36,893 bases of DNA from a virus, in the IMG/VR virus record IMGVR_UViG_3300031972_001960, positions 1 to 36,893 of that record; one strand, written 5' to 3'. Of the stretch, positions 1 through 6,741 are shown one piece after another. Position 1 is the stretch's first letter, and each line of letters opens with the position of its first letter. Under the pieces are notes generated by a model that was given only the letters and a program-made list of their open reading frames with translations, was not told where the DNA came from and searched no databases. Both the position numbers and the translations under genes were made by a program.

Positions 1-2
1 AC

Positions 3-134
3 TTTGACTTAGGTTGGAGGCTGGCAAGAAAGTTTGATTTGGAAAAGATAGACGCCAAGTTGGACAAAGGGTTATTATGCATCAAAGTTCCATACACCAA
101 GGAACAGGCTACAAAGAAAGTTTCTATCAGTTAA
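3..134 (+). CDS. hsp20: Small heat-shock protein (Hsp20 family), C-terminal part only
   Basis: The gene enters the window from the left and only its last 43 codons are present, ending at TAA 132-134. The readable end fits the C-terminal half of an alpha-crystallin domain: an R-K-F-D-L strand, then I-D-A-K-L, then a G-L-L-C-I-K-V-P strand (the usual G-V-L-x-I-x-x-P element) and a final V-S-I that resembles the I-x-I anchor. Hsp20 proteins are ATP-independent holdases that keep unfolding proteins soluble. They are known auxiliary genes of T4-like marine phages, where a role in capsid or tail assembly or in host stress has been suggested. A Rho-independent terminator follows at once, so this is the last gene of its transcript. 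The family call is firm although only a fragment is visible. Confidence 0.8.
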   Translation, partial: FDLGWRLARKFDLEKIDAKLDKGLLCIKVPYTKEQATKKVSIS

Positions 135-137
135 AAT

Positions 138-164
138 GAGATTGGTCCGCAGTCAATCTTTTTT
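138..164 (+). terminator. Rho-independent terminator after hsp20
   Basis: AGATTG (139-144) pairs with CAATCT (154-159) around a 9-base loop, and six T residues follow (159-164). The hairpin starts a few bases after the hsp20 stop codon. It separates that transcript from the uvsE unit. Confidence 0.7.
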
Positions 165-180
165 CCATTTAGATTTGGTA

Positions 181-209
181 TTACGAAAAATATTTCTTAT
201 CTTTATATT
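181..209 (+). promoter_or_regulatory. Candidate sigma70-type promoter for uvsE
   Basis: TTACGA (181-186) and TATATT (204-209) are 17 bases apart; an overlapping TATAAT lies at 209-214. The uvsE start at 223 is fixed by the family N-terminus, so the leader would be only about 7 to 10 bases, with no Shine-Dalgarno sequence. The -35 match is weak, so this is tentative. The stretch TTTCTTAT before it recurs upstream of the clpP-like gene and of the gene at 30778. Confidence 0.4.
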
Positions 210-222
210 ATAATAAGTATGT

Positions 223-1290
223 ATGAGACTAGGATATGCATGTACTAACATGACCTTAACTAACCGTCCTAAAAAATTAGGAGGTAGAATAACGACATCG
301 AGAACTTTGAGACAAGCCTCCTGGCAACCAACCTGGGATCTGCATAGAGTAGGCGAACTGGCAGTTGCAAATGCCAATGATCTGTTAGAGTATCTGAAAT
401 GGAATGATGAACATAGAATAACTTTGTTTCGTGTAGGATCTGAAATTGTGCCATGGCATGATCATTTTGAACTGACTGATCTTCCGCAGTATGATGAACT
501 GTCAGAAGCTTTGTTCAAGGCCGGAGAGTATGCTCGAAAGCATGGTCATCGTCTCACGACACATCCAGGTCCATTTCATGTTCTTGGTTCGCCTAATCAA
601 GATGTGGTGGAAAGAAGTATTACAAGTCTCGAAAGACATTCTGAAGTGTTTGATTTGATGGGTTTTGAACCGTCACACGAAAACAAGATTAACATTCATA
701 TTGGTGGCGCTTATGGTAATCATGAAGGCACTGCAGTGAGATGGATTGAAGGTTACAATCGCCTGTCAGATGCCTGTAGAGCTAGATTAGTTATTGAGAA
801 TGATGATAAAAGTAGTATGTATAGTGTACGTATGTTATATGATCTATTTCATCGTGTTGTAGGTATGCCTATCACATTCGATTATCACCATCATATGTTT
901 CATCCTGATGGTCTTAATGAATATGAGGCATTACAGATGGCAGCTGACACATGGCCTTCAGATGTTCGTCAATGCACTCATTACAGTGAATGTCGGACTC
1001 ATGAGAAACAACGTGACTTTGAAGAAATGATTCAGAAGCAAGGATTGAGTCTGAATGAAGTTCAAGAATGGCCCGAATTGGCAAAAATAAAACATAACAT
1101 TGATAAGATCAGAAAACAAGCACATTCTGATTACATCTATGATGAAATCCGTACATATGGTATGGACTTTGACATTGTGGTGGAGGCAAAGGCAAAAGAG
1201 TTAGCTGTTCTCCATTACAGGCATATTTATCCTAAAAGCGAAACAAAGGTTTACAATGAAAGACAGAGAAAACACACTGAGACGGCTTGA
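223..1290 (+). CDS. uvsE: UV DNA damage endonuclease (UVDE/UvsE family)
   Basis: This 355-residue protein matches the UVDE family of TIM-barrel, metal-dependent endonucleases that nick DNA 5' of cyclobutane dimers and 6-4 photoproducts. The N-terminus M-R-L-G-Y-A-C is the usual family start, which supports ATG 223 over the out-of-frame ATG at 219. Visible metal-site motifs, in order, are T-H-P-G-P-F-H (H114, H119), H-I-G-G-A (H159), E-N-D-D (from E192) and F-D-Y-H-H-H (D220, H222-224). They are followed by a later H-Y-S-E. Length is normal for the family. The gene is predicted to be early, next to other stress functions, and fits repair of sunlight damage. The 57-aa gene behind it overlaps its end by 35 bases. 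Only the exact substrate range is uncertain. Confidence 0.92.
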   Translation: MRLGYACTNMTLTNRPKKLGGRITTSRTLRQASWQPTWDLHRVGELAVANANDLLEYLKWNDEHRITLFRVGSEIVPWHDHFELTDLPQYDELSEALFKAGEYARKHGHRLTTHPGPFHVLGSPNQDVVERSITSLERHSEVFDLMGFEPSHENKINIHIGGAYGNHEGTAVRWIEGYNRLSDACRARLVIENDDKSSMYSVRMLYDLFHRVVGMPITFDYHHHMFHPDGLNEYEALQMAADTWPSDVRQCTHYSECRTHEKQRDFEEMIQKQGLSLNEVQEWPELAKIKHNIDKIRKQAHSDYIYDEIRTYGMDFDIVVEAKAKELAVLHYRHIYPKSETKVYNERQRKHTETA

Positions 1291-1429
1291 TGAAGCTGAT
1301 AACATGGTTATGATTTTACAACAAACTGTAGAACGTAACATGCCTATTGATCGTGTTGAAGCAATCAATAGACTGAAAGAGATTAGACGCAGATTACAGT
1401 TTGTAACTGATCGCGTCACTGCAAGCTAA
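1256..1429 (+). CDS. Small charged helical protein of unknown function (57 aa)
   Basis: ATG 1256 opens a 57-codon frame that overlaps the end of uvsE by 35 bases and ends one base before the next start codon at 1431. The tight joints on both sides are the main evidence that it is real. The product is rich in Arg, Glu and Leu and predicted almost wholly helical, with heptad-like spacing (L-R-R-L-D-E-A, then L-K-E-I-R-R-R-L). That suggests a short coiled coil or helix-turn-helix dimer. I recognise no family. It is likely co-transcribed with uvsE and the membrane protein that follows. Alternatively it could be a chance open frame, but that is less likely given its length and placement. Confidence 0.6.
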   Translation: MKDRENTLRRLDEADNMVMILQQTVERNMPIDRVEAINRLKEIRRRLQFVTDRVTAS

Positions 1430-1430
1430 T

Positions 1431-2390
1431 ATGAAAAAGCTATTACCATTTCTGATTACTATATCAGCCTTGTCCATTTCAGGATCTGCTGCATTCTTTT
1501 CAGTATTTGGTTTATCTAAGCTGTTTGCAGGAGCTGCCACTGCTGTGATCATCATGGCCGGTACTCTAGAAGCTTCGAAGCTGATCATAGCAACGCTATT
1601 ACATCAGTACTGGAAGAAGCTAAGCGTATTGTTACGAGCATATCTTACCATAGCAACGCTTGTATTGATAATGATAACTTCTATGGGTATTTATGGTTTC
1701 TTATCCGCAGCATATCAGGAGACAGCAAATGCATCGTCAATGGTCGATAAAGAGATAGCATTGATAGATAATCGTATTGAGTCTTTTCAGAAACAGAAAG
1801 ATCTAAAATCAGAATCATTGGCTGGTATTGAAAAAAGAATCACTCAATTAAACGAAGGTGTTAATAATATTGAATATAATTGGGTAGACAGAGATGGGGC
1901 AGGAGACCAAAGGGAATTGTTATCAAAACAATTGGAAATAGCAAATGCAGATTATATCAGACTTACAAGTGATATATCTGATCTAGATTCTACTATATTG
2001 ACTTTGGAAACAGATCGGTTCGATGTGGAGATAGATTCTGACGTAGCAGCTGAGCTAGGCCCACTGAAATACATATCAGAAATAACAGATAAGCCAATGG
2101 CACAGGTCGTGAATATACTCTTGCTCATCATTGTATTTGTATTTGACCCATTAGCAATCTCACTCGTAATAGCCGCTAACCGTTCATTTGAAATAGCCTT
2201 TAGTAAGCCCAGTTCAAATAATAACGTAACAGTTACGACACCAAATAAGAACGTTATAGACCCTGTAGAATTAGAAGCAGATGTGGAAGATCTGCCTGAA
2301 ATAAAAAAGGAATCAGAAGTAGAAGATCGGGAAGAAAGTGAAAAGCCGGCTCCAAAGAAATCAGGGAGATCGGGCGGTTATTGGTATTAA
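1431..2390 (+). CDS. Four-pass membrane protein with a central coiled coil
   Basis: The 319-residue product has three hydrophobic segments near the N-terminus (about residues 5-27, 31-57 and 66-92). A long polar, heptad-rich region follows (about 103-200), then a fourth membrane segment (about 226-248) containing F-V-F-D-P-L-A-I-S. The tail is highly charged and acidic, with a basic Lys-Pro-rich end. The second segment carries G-T-L-E-A-S-K-L, an unusual charged stretch inside a membrane helix. I know of similar uncharacterised membrane proteins in marine T4-like phages but no assigned function. The start is one base after the preceding stop, with no clear ribosome-binding site. It probably sits in the host inner membrane early in infection; superinfection exclusion or membrane remodelling are guesses only. 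Confidence 0.75.
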   Translation: MKKLLPFLITISALSISGSAAFFSVFGLSKLFAGAATAVIIMAGTLEASKLIIATLLHQYWKKLSVLLRAYLTIATLVLIMITSMGIYGFLSAAYQETANASSMVDKEIALIDNRIESFQKQKDLKSESLAGIEKRITQLNEGVNNIEYNWVDRDGAGDQRELLSKQLEIANADYIRLTSDISDLDSTILTLETDRFDVEIDSDVAAELGPLKYISEITDKPMAQVVNILLLIIVFVFDPLAISLVIAANRSFEIAFSKPSSNNNVTVTTPNKNVIDPVELEADVEDLPEIKKESEVEDREESEKPAPKKSGRSGGYWY

Positions 2391-2398
2391 ACAAATGT

Positions 2399-2908
2399 AT
2401 GAAATTAAAGTTCAAAACTAAAATTATTGATGGCGAACGGTATATGATATGCCGTAACAGTGTAGCTGATAAAACACATTGGTCTTGGCCACATCTAATG
2501 AATGAAGAGCGGTGTAACAGATATTCTGTAGTGTCAGGAGATACCACATCAATACTGTGTTACAAGTGTACTATGAAAACAGTACCACAACCTAAGATTA
2601 ACAAAGGATATGTTTCGTCAGGCCGACCGCGGGGATGGCAATTCATGAAGGAATTTGTTGATAAAGAAGGCAATGTATTTCACAAAGGTGTTGAGCAACC
2701 AAAACTCAAAGGTACTCTGAAACCTACTGAGATCAAACCTTCTGACAAAAAGAAGTTGTCAAAGAAAGAAAAGGCAGAACTGAAATTAGAACTTCAGAAA
2801 CAATTGGCATTCCATAGAGGTGCAATGAAGAAGGCTAAACTGAAGAAAGATATCAAATCACATCACGTAAAAGTGTCTCGCATTCAGCGTAAGTTGAAAA
2901 AGCTATAA
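2399..2908 (+). CDS. Basic Cys-containing protein of unknown function (169 aa)
   Basis: I place the start at ATG 2399 rather than the in-frame TTG at 2381, which would lie inside the preceding gene; ATG is the usual start here and gives a typical M-K-L-K-F N-terminus. The first 65 residues contain several Cys and aromatic residues (I-C-R-N, then W-S-W-P-H, then E-R-C-N-R-Y and L-C-Y-K-C). This spacing could bind zinc. The remaining 100 residues are very Lys-rich, with E-K-A-E-L-K-L-E-L helices, and look nucleic-acid-binding or coiled. I do not recognise the family. It follows the membrane protein by 8 bases and ends 40 bases before the next gene, whose promoter lies in that gap. Confidence 0.7.
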   Translation: MKLKFKTKIIDGERYMICRNSVADKTHWSWPHLMNEERCNRYSVVSGDTTSILCYKCTMKTVPQPKINKGYVSSGRPRGWQFMKEFVDKEGNVFHKGVEQPKLKGTLKPTEIKPSDKKKLSKKEKAELKLELQKQLAFHRGAMKKAKLKKDIKSHHVKVSRIQRKLKKL

Positions 2909-2915
2909 GCTTTCT

Positions 2916-2943
2916 TTGATAGTTGATAATTTTTTCTTATAAT
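2916..2943 (+). promoter_or_regulatory. Sigma70-type promoter for the clpP-like gene
   Basis: TTGATA (2916-2921) and a perfect TATAAT (2938-2943) are 16 bases apart. The -10 box ends only five bases before ATG 2949, so the transcript would be leaderless or the start codon lies further in. It resembles a host-read early promoter, unlike the TATTTATA boxes before the late genes. Confidence 0.6.
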
Positions 2944-2948
2944 TAGAT

Positions 2949-3560
2949 ATGAATGATATCTACGGAGAATCCGGTCCACCGAAAATTATGAAAGAAAATC
3001 CTGATATGGGCCATTTATATGAATCACTGAATTACCAACTTGGTACTCTATTAGATTATGATGATTCTATTATATATCTGAATGAGGAAATCACCGATAG
3101 TAGTGTGACAGATTTTATTATCCGAATGCGGAGTTTACTTCAACACCGAGCGGATAAACAAGCGCCGGTCAATATTTTGATTGACTCACCTGGCGGAGAT
3201 GTATATGCCACTCTAGGCATCATTGATTATATTGAACAATTGGATGTGAAAGTAAATACACTCTGTCGTGGTAAAGCATTTTCGGCAGCAGCTATCATAT
3301 TAGCATGCGGAACTGGAGCCAGAATGTGTAGTAAACGAAGTACGGTGATGTTACACCAGACATCAAGTTTCTTAGGAGGTAAAATGTCAGATATATCTGC
3401 ATTCCTGGAGAATGTGAAAGTAATGGAAAATACCATTTATGACATCTTAGCAGAAAAAACAAAGAAGGATGCAGCTTTCTGGAGAGAGAACATGAAATCA
3501 GATATGTTCTTAACTTCTGAACAATTGTTATCTTATGGTTTAATTGATCAAATAATTTAA
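2949..3560 (+). CDS. ClpP-type serine protease (peptidase S14)
   Basis: This 203-residue protein has the full ClpP core and catalytic triad. I-L-I-D-S-P-G-G-D (about 77-84) is the oxyanion strand. G-K-A-F-S-A-A places the nucleophile at Ser112, V-M-L-H-Q gives His136, and S-D-M-F-L-T-S gives Asp185, followed by the family ending Y-G-L-I-D. Length matches bacterial ClpP. ClpP forms barrels that degrade proteins fed by an AAA+ unfoldase, and no ClpX/ClpA homologue is visible here, so it may use the host partner or act alone. Some S14 relatives serve as prohead proteases, but the host-type promoter and the company of regulatory genes argue for an early role. The start is uncertain: ATG 2949 has no ribosome-binding site, and in-frame Met14 or Met20 are alternatives. 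Confidence 0.88.
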   Translation: MNDIYGESGPPKIMKENPDMGHLYESLNYQLGTLLDYDDSIIYLNEEITDSSVTDFIIRMRSLLQHRADKQAPVNILIDSPGGDVYATLGIIDYIEQLDVKVNTLCRGKAFSAAAIILACGTGARMCSKRSTVMLHQTSSFLGGKMSDISAFLENVKVMENTIYDILAEKTKKDAAFWRENMKSDMFLTSEQLLSYGLIDQII

Positions 3561-3561
3561 A

Positions 3562-4314
3562 ATGTTAACAGCAGAACAAATACATGACAATTGGAAAATT
3601 TTCCAATCAGAAATAAAAGATTTATTTCCAGGCAGAGCAGATGCCTTAGCTAAACTTTATGATGACTTAGGCGAGCGTATGGCATTGGCACCTGCATCAT
3701 CTATATCACATTTTCATAATGCATTTGAAGGTGGATATGTGGATCACATATTACGTGTTATGGAATTTGCGAACATGTTGTATGATGTGTACGAAAAGGC
3801 TGGAATGGATATGCATGGCTTCACAAAAGAAGAATTGATGTTTGCAGCCGTGCATCATGATCTAGGTAAAATTGGATTTCCTGGAGATGGTGGAGAAATT
3901 TATCAACCTAATGACTCAGAATGGCACAGAAAAAATCAAGGTCGGATGTATAAGATCAATGAGAACAATCCATTTACCATGGTTCCAGATCTGAGCATTT
4001 GGTTGTTACAGAAATATGGCATTGAGATGACCTGGAATGAATTTCAGGCAATTCGTATTCATGATGGTCTATATGATGAAGGTAATCGCCCATATTTCAT
4101 TTCCAGATCAGAATCCAGTAAATTGAAAACCAATATGGTGATGATCTTACACCAAGCAGATATGATGGCATCTCGAAAAGAATATGAAGCTTATCGTGAC
4201 AAAAAGCCATCCGCTTCAATACCTAAACGTTCGACACGAACAGGTAAGAGCAGTATCTCATCATCTAACAAACCAATGAACACAAAGGATATGTTCAATG
4301 ATCTATTTGGATAA
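3562..4314 (+). CDS. HD-domain metal-dependent phosphohydrolase
   Basis: The 250-residue protein shows an HD-superfamily metal site. His62 lies in Y-V-D-H-I-L, the H-H-D-L-G-K motif falls at 98-103, His167 in R-I-H-D-G, and Asp200 in H-Q-A-D. These proteins hydrolyse nucleotides, (p)ppGpp, cyclic dinucleotides or other phosphate esters. The sequence does not reveal the substrate. A nucleotidase supplying deoxynucleotides, or removal of an alarmone or signal nucleotide, would suit an early phage gene. The C-terminal 40 residues are a Ser/Lys-rich, low-complexity linker ending in M-F-N-D-L-F-G, perhaps a docking tail. It starts one base after the clpP-like stop and is followed at once by a membrane protein, so all are probably co-transcribed. 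Confidence 0.8.
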   Translation: MLTAEQIHDNWKIFQSEIKDLFPGRADALAKLYDDLGERMALAPASSISHFHNAFEGGYVDHILRVMEFANMLYDVYEKAGMDMHGFTKEELMFAAVHHDLGKIGFPGDGGEIYQPNDSEWHRKNQGRMYKINENNPFTMVPDLSIWLLQKYGIEMTWNEFQAIRIHDGLYDEGNRPYFISRSESSKLKTNMVMILHQADMMASRKEYEAYRDKKPSASIPKRSTRTGKSSISSSNKPMNTKDMFNDLFG

Positions 4315-4317
4315 ATT

Positions 4318-4602
4318 ATGATAGCAGCAGTAATTATAACATCGGCATTGTTATTGGCATCGATTCTATTGAATTTCAATCAGATGCGTAAACAAGAAAA
4401 ACTGGAAGAGTACATTGAAGAACTAGAAAATTCCAATACAAATTATTACACATTCTACAATGATCTAAAACAAATGTCAAATGAATCATATTCTCGTATG
4501 CGACAGATTGACCGTATAGGATCATTTGAATCAGATGATGAAATTGGTTTTATATTCAAAGACATCAAACTGATAATAGAAGAACTTAATAGGAAGTTTT
4601 AA
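4318..4602 (+). CDS. Small single-pass membrane protein with coiled coil (94 aa)
   Basis: Residues 2-19 form one hydrophobic helix (V-I-I-T-S-A-L-L-L-A-S-I-L-L), followed by a charged heptad helix (K-L-E-E-Y-I-E-E-L-E) and an acidic soluble part of about 60 residues. The likely topology is N-terminal anchor with the body in the cytoplasm. No family is recognised; small proteins of this plan are common beside gp55 in T4-like marine phages. Its stop overlaps the start of the sigma-factor gene by one base, which suggests translational coupling. The A-G-G-A-A inside its last codons may serve as the ribosome-binding site of that gene. Confidence 0.7.
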   Translation: MIAAVIITSALLLASILLNFNQMRKQEKLEEYIEELENSNTNYYTFYNDLKQMSNESYSRMRQIDRIGSFESDDEIGFIFKDIKLIIEELNRKF

Positions 4603-5360
4603 TGAGTAGTGTTGACAGATTTTATGAATGGTATAGGACTGAGGGCAGTCAGAAAGAGTTGGAACTTTCCAAAAATAAAAAGTATAAGCGACAATATTTC
4701 ACTTTTGTAACTGAACAGGCTATACACGCTTATAATGCAGAAGAAAACAAATATAAGCGAGACAGAATTTTCAAGGAATATATCAATTATCCATTTCATA
4801 AATTAGTAGAGAATGTGTATCACACTTTCAAGTTCACATATTTTGATGTCCCATATGAAGATGTACAGAAAGAAGTTGTGGCTTTCATGACCGAGAAAAT
4901 TGGAAAGTTTCAGCAAGGTAAAGGTAAAGCCTTTTCTTATTTCACTATCATTGCCCGTAATTATCTAATCATTCAGAACAATTCCAATTACAAGAAACTC
5001 AAAGCTCGAGCAACCACAGATGCCATCGACATGGAACGTGATCTGGATACTGAAATGAATTTGTCAGATCATCAGGAAAATTTAAAAGATTTTATTGATC
5101 AATGGGTTGCTTGGTATGACAAGAATTTGAACAGACATTTCACTAATGAACGTGACATTCAGATTGCTGACACGGTTTTAGAACTATTTAGACTACGTGC
5201 TACTCTGGAAAGTTTCAATAAGAAAGCATTGTATATTCTAATCAGAGAGCGTACCGGAATGAAGACTCAGTTCATAACCAAAGTTGTGAACATTATGAAG
5301 GCTCAGTTCGAAGAAATGTACAAAGAATACCTACGAACAGGTCAGTTAACAGAAATATAA
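4602..5360 (+). CDS. 55: Late-transcription sigma factor, gp55-like
   Basis: This 252-residue protein resembles T4 gp55, the divergent sigma70-family factor that directs host RNA polymerase to late promoters. The most diagnostic part is the region-2 helix pair. N-Y-P-F-H-K-L-V-E-N-V-Y (about 62-73) is followed by D-V-Q-K-E-V-V-A-F-M and then F-Q-Q-G-K-G-K-A-F-S-Y-F-T-I-I-A-R-N (about 103-120), typical of phage late sigma factors. The protein is longer than T4 gp55 (185 aa), with an extra acidic middle segment and a helical C-terminus. The gene lies directly before the first TATTTATA box, so it can be made early and then switch on the units behind it. No gp33 co-activator or clamp gene is visible in this window. 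Confidence 0.8.
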   Translation: MSSVDRFYEWYRTEGSQKELELSKNKKYKRQYFTFVTEQAIHAYNAEENKYKRDRIFKEYINYPFHKLVENVYHTFKFTYFDVPYEDVQKEVVAFMTEKIGKFQQGKGKAFSYFTIIARNYLIIQNNSNYKKLKARATTDAIDMERDLDTEMNLSDHQENLKDFIDQWVAWYDKNLNRHFTNERDIQIADTVLELFRLRATLESFNKKALYILIRERTGMKTQFITKVVNIMKAQFEEMYKEYLRTGQLTEI

Positions 5361-5366
5361 CGGTTT

Positions 5367-5377
5367 CATATTTATAG
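5367..5377 (+). promoter_or_regulatory. Candidate late promoter box, hub unit
   Basis: CATATTTATAG lies 10 bases before ATG 5388, in the short gap between the gp55-like gene and the first structural gene. The core TATTTATA is at 5369-5376. It is one of three identical 11-base copies in the window. Confidence 0.65.
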
Positions 5378-5387
5378 AAAAGAGTCT

Positions 5388-5804
5388 ATGAGTACTGAAT
5401 TTGAACTGTTCAAGGGGACGACCTTTTCTGACTTGATGAAGGACATATATCACAATTCCAAACGCAAGTCCAGACAGATAGAAGGTCTTATCAAAGAACT
5501 ACAACCAATGATCAATAATGTTGGTGATGCCACAGTTATTGTTCCTATGATCAAAGATTATCTCGAAGTGTCAGTTAAAAATGATGATGCTCTAGTCAAG
5601 CTGGCAGCTGTTGTACAGCGTTTAGTTGCTGGTAATAAAAGAGATGAAGAGGGTAGTTTGTTATTAACAGATGAAGAACGTGATCAACTTCTTAAGACAG
5701 CAGAAGAAGAGATTCAGAAAATAAAATCAGGAGAAGAAGATGACAGGGACAATAGGAACAGCCGAAGTAATATCATCGGATCTGTCGACAATCCAGAAAA
5801 GTAA
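5388..5804 (+). CDS. Acidic helical protein at the head of the hub unit (138 aa)
   Basis: The product is predicted mostly helical and ends in a very acidic, Arg/Asn-rich tail (G-E-E-D-D-R-D-N-R-N). It contains F-E-L-F-K-G-T-T-F-S-D-L-M near the N-terminus and a T-D-E-E-R-D-Q-L-L-K helix. I recognise no domain. It is the first gene behind a late box and overlaps the gp5-like hub gene by 65 bases, which is long for this compact genome and points to coupled expression. The role could be a hub or tail chaperone, or a structural component; the sequence does not decide. Confidence 0.65.
   Translation: MSTEFELFKGTTFSDLMKDIYHNSKRKSRQIEGLIKELQPMINNVGDATVIVPMIKDYLEVSVKNDDALVKLAAVVQRLVAGNKRDEEGSLLLTDEERDQLLKTAEEEIQKIKSGEEDDRDNRNSRSNIIGSVDNPEK
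5729..5733 (+). promoter_or_regulatory. Ribosome-binding site fixing the gp5-like start
   Basis: AGGAG lies six bases before ATG 5740, inside the previous gene. It is one of the few strong Shine-Dalgarno sequences in the window and supports the 65-base overlap as genuine. Confidence 0.7.
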
Positions 5805-6741
5805 ATCAGGTGATAGTGAAATACCTCAAGGATCAGTTCTAGTACGAATTCGCGGAAACGATAAAAGGGGAGGTAAAAAAGTAAAGTTAGCCTGTCCATT
5901 CGATTTAAACTTTTACAAAGTACCATTACCCGGAGAAACAGTTTTGACAATGACTGCTATTGATGGGACTGCATCTACTATTCAAGGTAATAGAATTTAT
6001 TACCTAGGCGTATTATCTACATACCATTCAGTTAATGTCAATAAGCTACCTAATCATTCTGAAATAACTTCAACAGATGATATATTAGACGTTGGTATAT
6101 CAGTACCTGTACCAACAAACACACGTGATAGTAATATTTCATTTCAAGAACGTGACATTATACCAATACAACCATATGAAGGTGATATGATTCTGCAGGA
6201 CAGACATGGGTCTTCAATAAGATTTTCAGGAACCGTGTTACCAGCTACTGGTTACCAACACCGACCATTCTGGAGAAGTGATAATGCTTCTGATCCAATT
6301 GTTACCATTTCATGTGGTTTGAAATCGGGCGGTAATTATTATACCATTGAAAATCCTGATGACACTGCTAGCAGTATCATAATGTCGTCTAAACAAAAAA
6401 TAAATTCGACTACACTGTCACAAGCCAACATCGGACGTACTGTGAAATCACTTTCCAGATATGAAAATTCACAGATATTATTAACAGCAGATCGCTTAGT
6501 GTTCAATTCCAAACGAGATGAAATAGTATTGTCAGCCAAAAATACAGTATCCATCGCAACACCTAACTGGGCAATGGATATGAATGAATTGTTTGATATC
6601 TTGGAAGGTGCATTAACAGAATTGTCAAATCTAACACGCGGTGCTGATAGTTTTGCGACCGGTGTAGGACCTACCGGCCCTGCCACTAATCTTGGGGCAT
6701 GTGTCAATTTGTTGCAAAGATTGAGGAGAATGAGACAGTAA
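5740..6741 (+). CDS. Baseplate hub protein, gp5-type OB domain without lysozyme
   Basis: The 333-residue protein resembles the OB-fold part of T4 gp5 in distant T4-like phages. It has P-L-P-G-E-T-V about residue 65, a Y-Y-L-G-V strand, and the element E-G-D-M-I-L-Q-D-R-H-G-S-S-I-R-F typical of hub proteins. A beta-rich segment with D-P-I-V-T-I-S-C-G-L follows. The C-terminal part contains a helical L-F-D-I-L-E-G-A-L-T-E-L segment. There is no lysozyme domain and no long C-terminal beta-helix, both present in T4 gp5 (575 aa). The next gene supplies a peptidase that could replace the lysozyme. Hub proteins sit at the tail tip and help pierce the envelope. Its last base is shared with the start codon of the next gene. 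Confidence 0.72.
   Translation: MTGTIGTAEVISSDLSTIQKSKSGDSEIPQGSVLVRIRGNDKRGGKKVKLACPFDLNFYKVPLPGETVLTMTAIDGTASTIQGNRIYYLGVLSTYHSVNVNKLPNHSEITSTDDILDVGISVPVPTNTRDSNISFQERDIIPIQPYEGDMILQDRHGSSIRFSGTVLPATGYQHRPFWRSDNASDPIVTISCGLKSGGNYYTIENPDDTASSIIMSSKQKINSTTLSQANIGRTVKSLSRYENSQILLTADRLVFNSKRDEIVLSAKNTVSIATPNWAMDMNELFDILEGALTELSNLTRGADSFATGVGPTGPATNLGACVNLLQRLRRMRQ

Noticed and set aside
2381-2398. TTG start for the Cys-containing basic protein
   Set aside because: It is inside the preceding membrane-protein gene and adds six residues with no ribosome-binding site; ATG 2399 is simpler.
5740-5804. Possible programmed frameshift joining the 138-aa protein to the hub protein
   Set aside because: No slippery heptamer or following pseudoknot is apparent, and the hub gene has its own AGGAG six bases before its ATG.
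6699-6740. Longer N-terminus for the M15 peptidase gene from ATG 6699
   Set aside because: It would overlap the hub gene by 43 bases, with no better ribosome-binding site; ATG 6741 gives a TAATG junction as seen at other boundaries.
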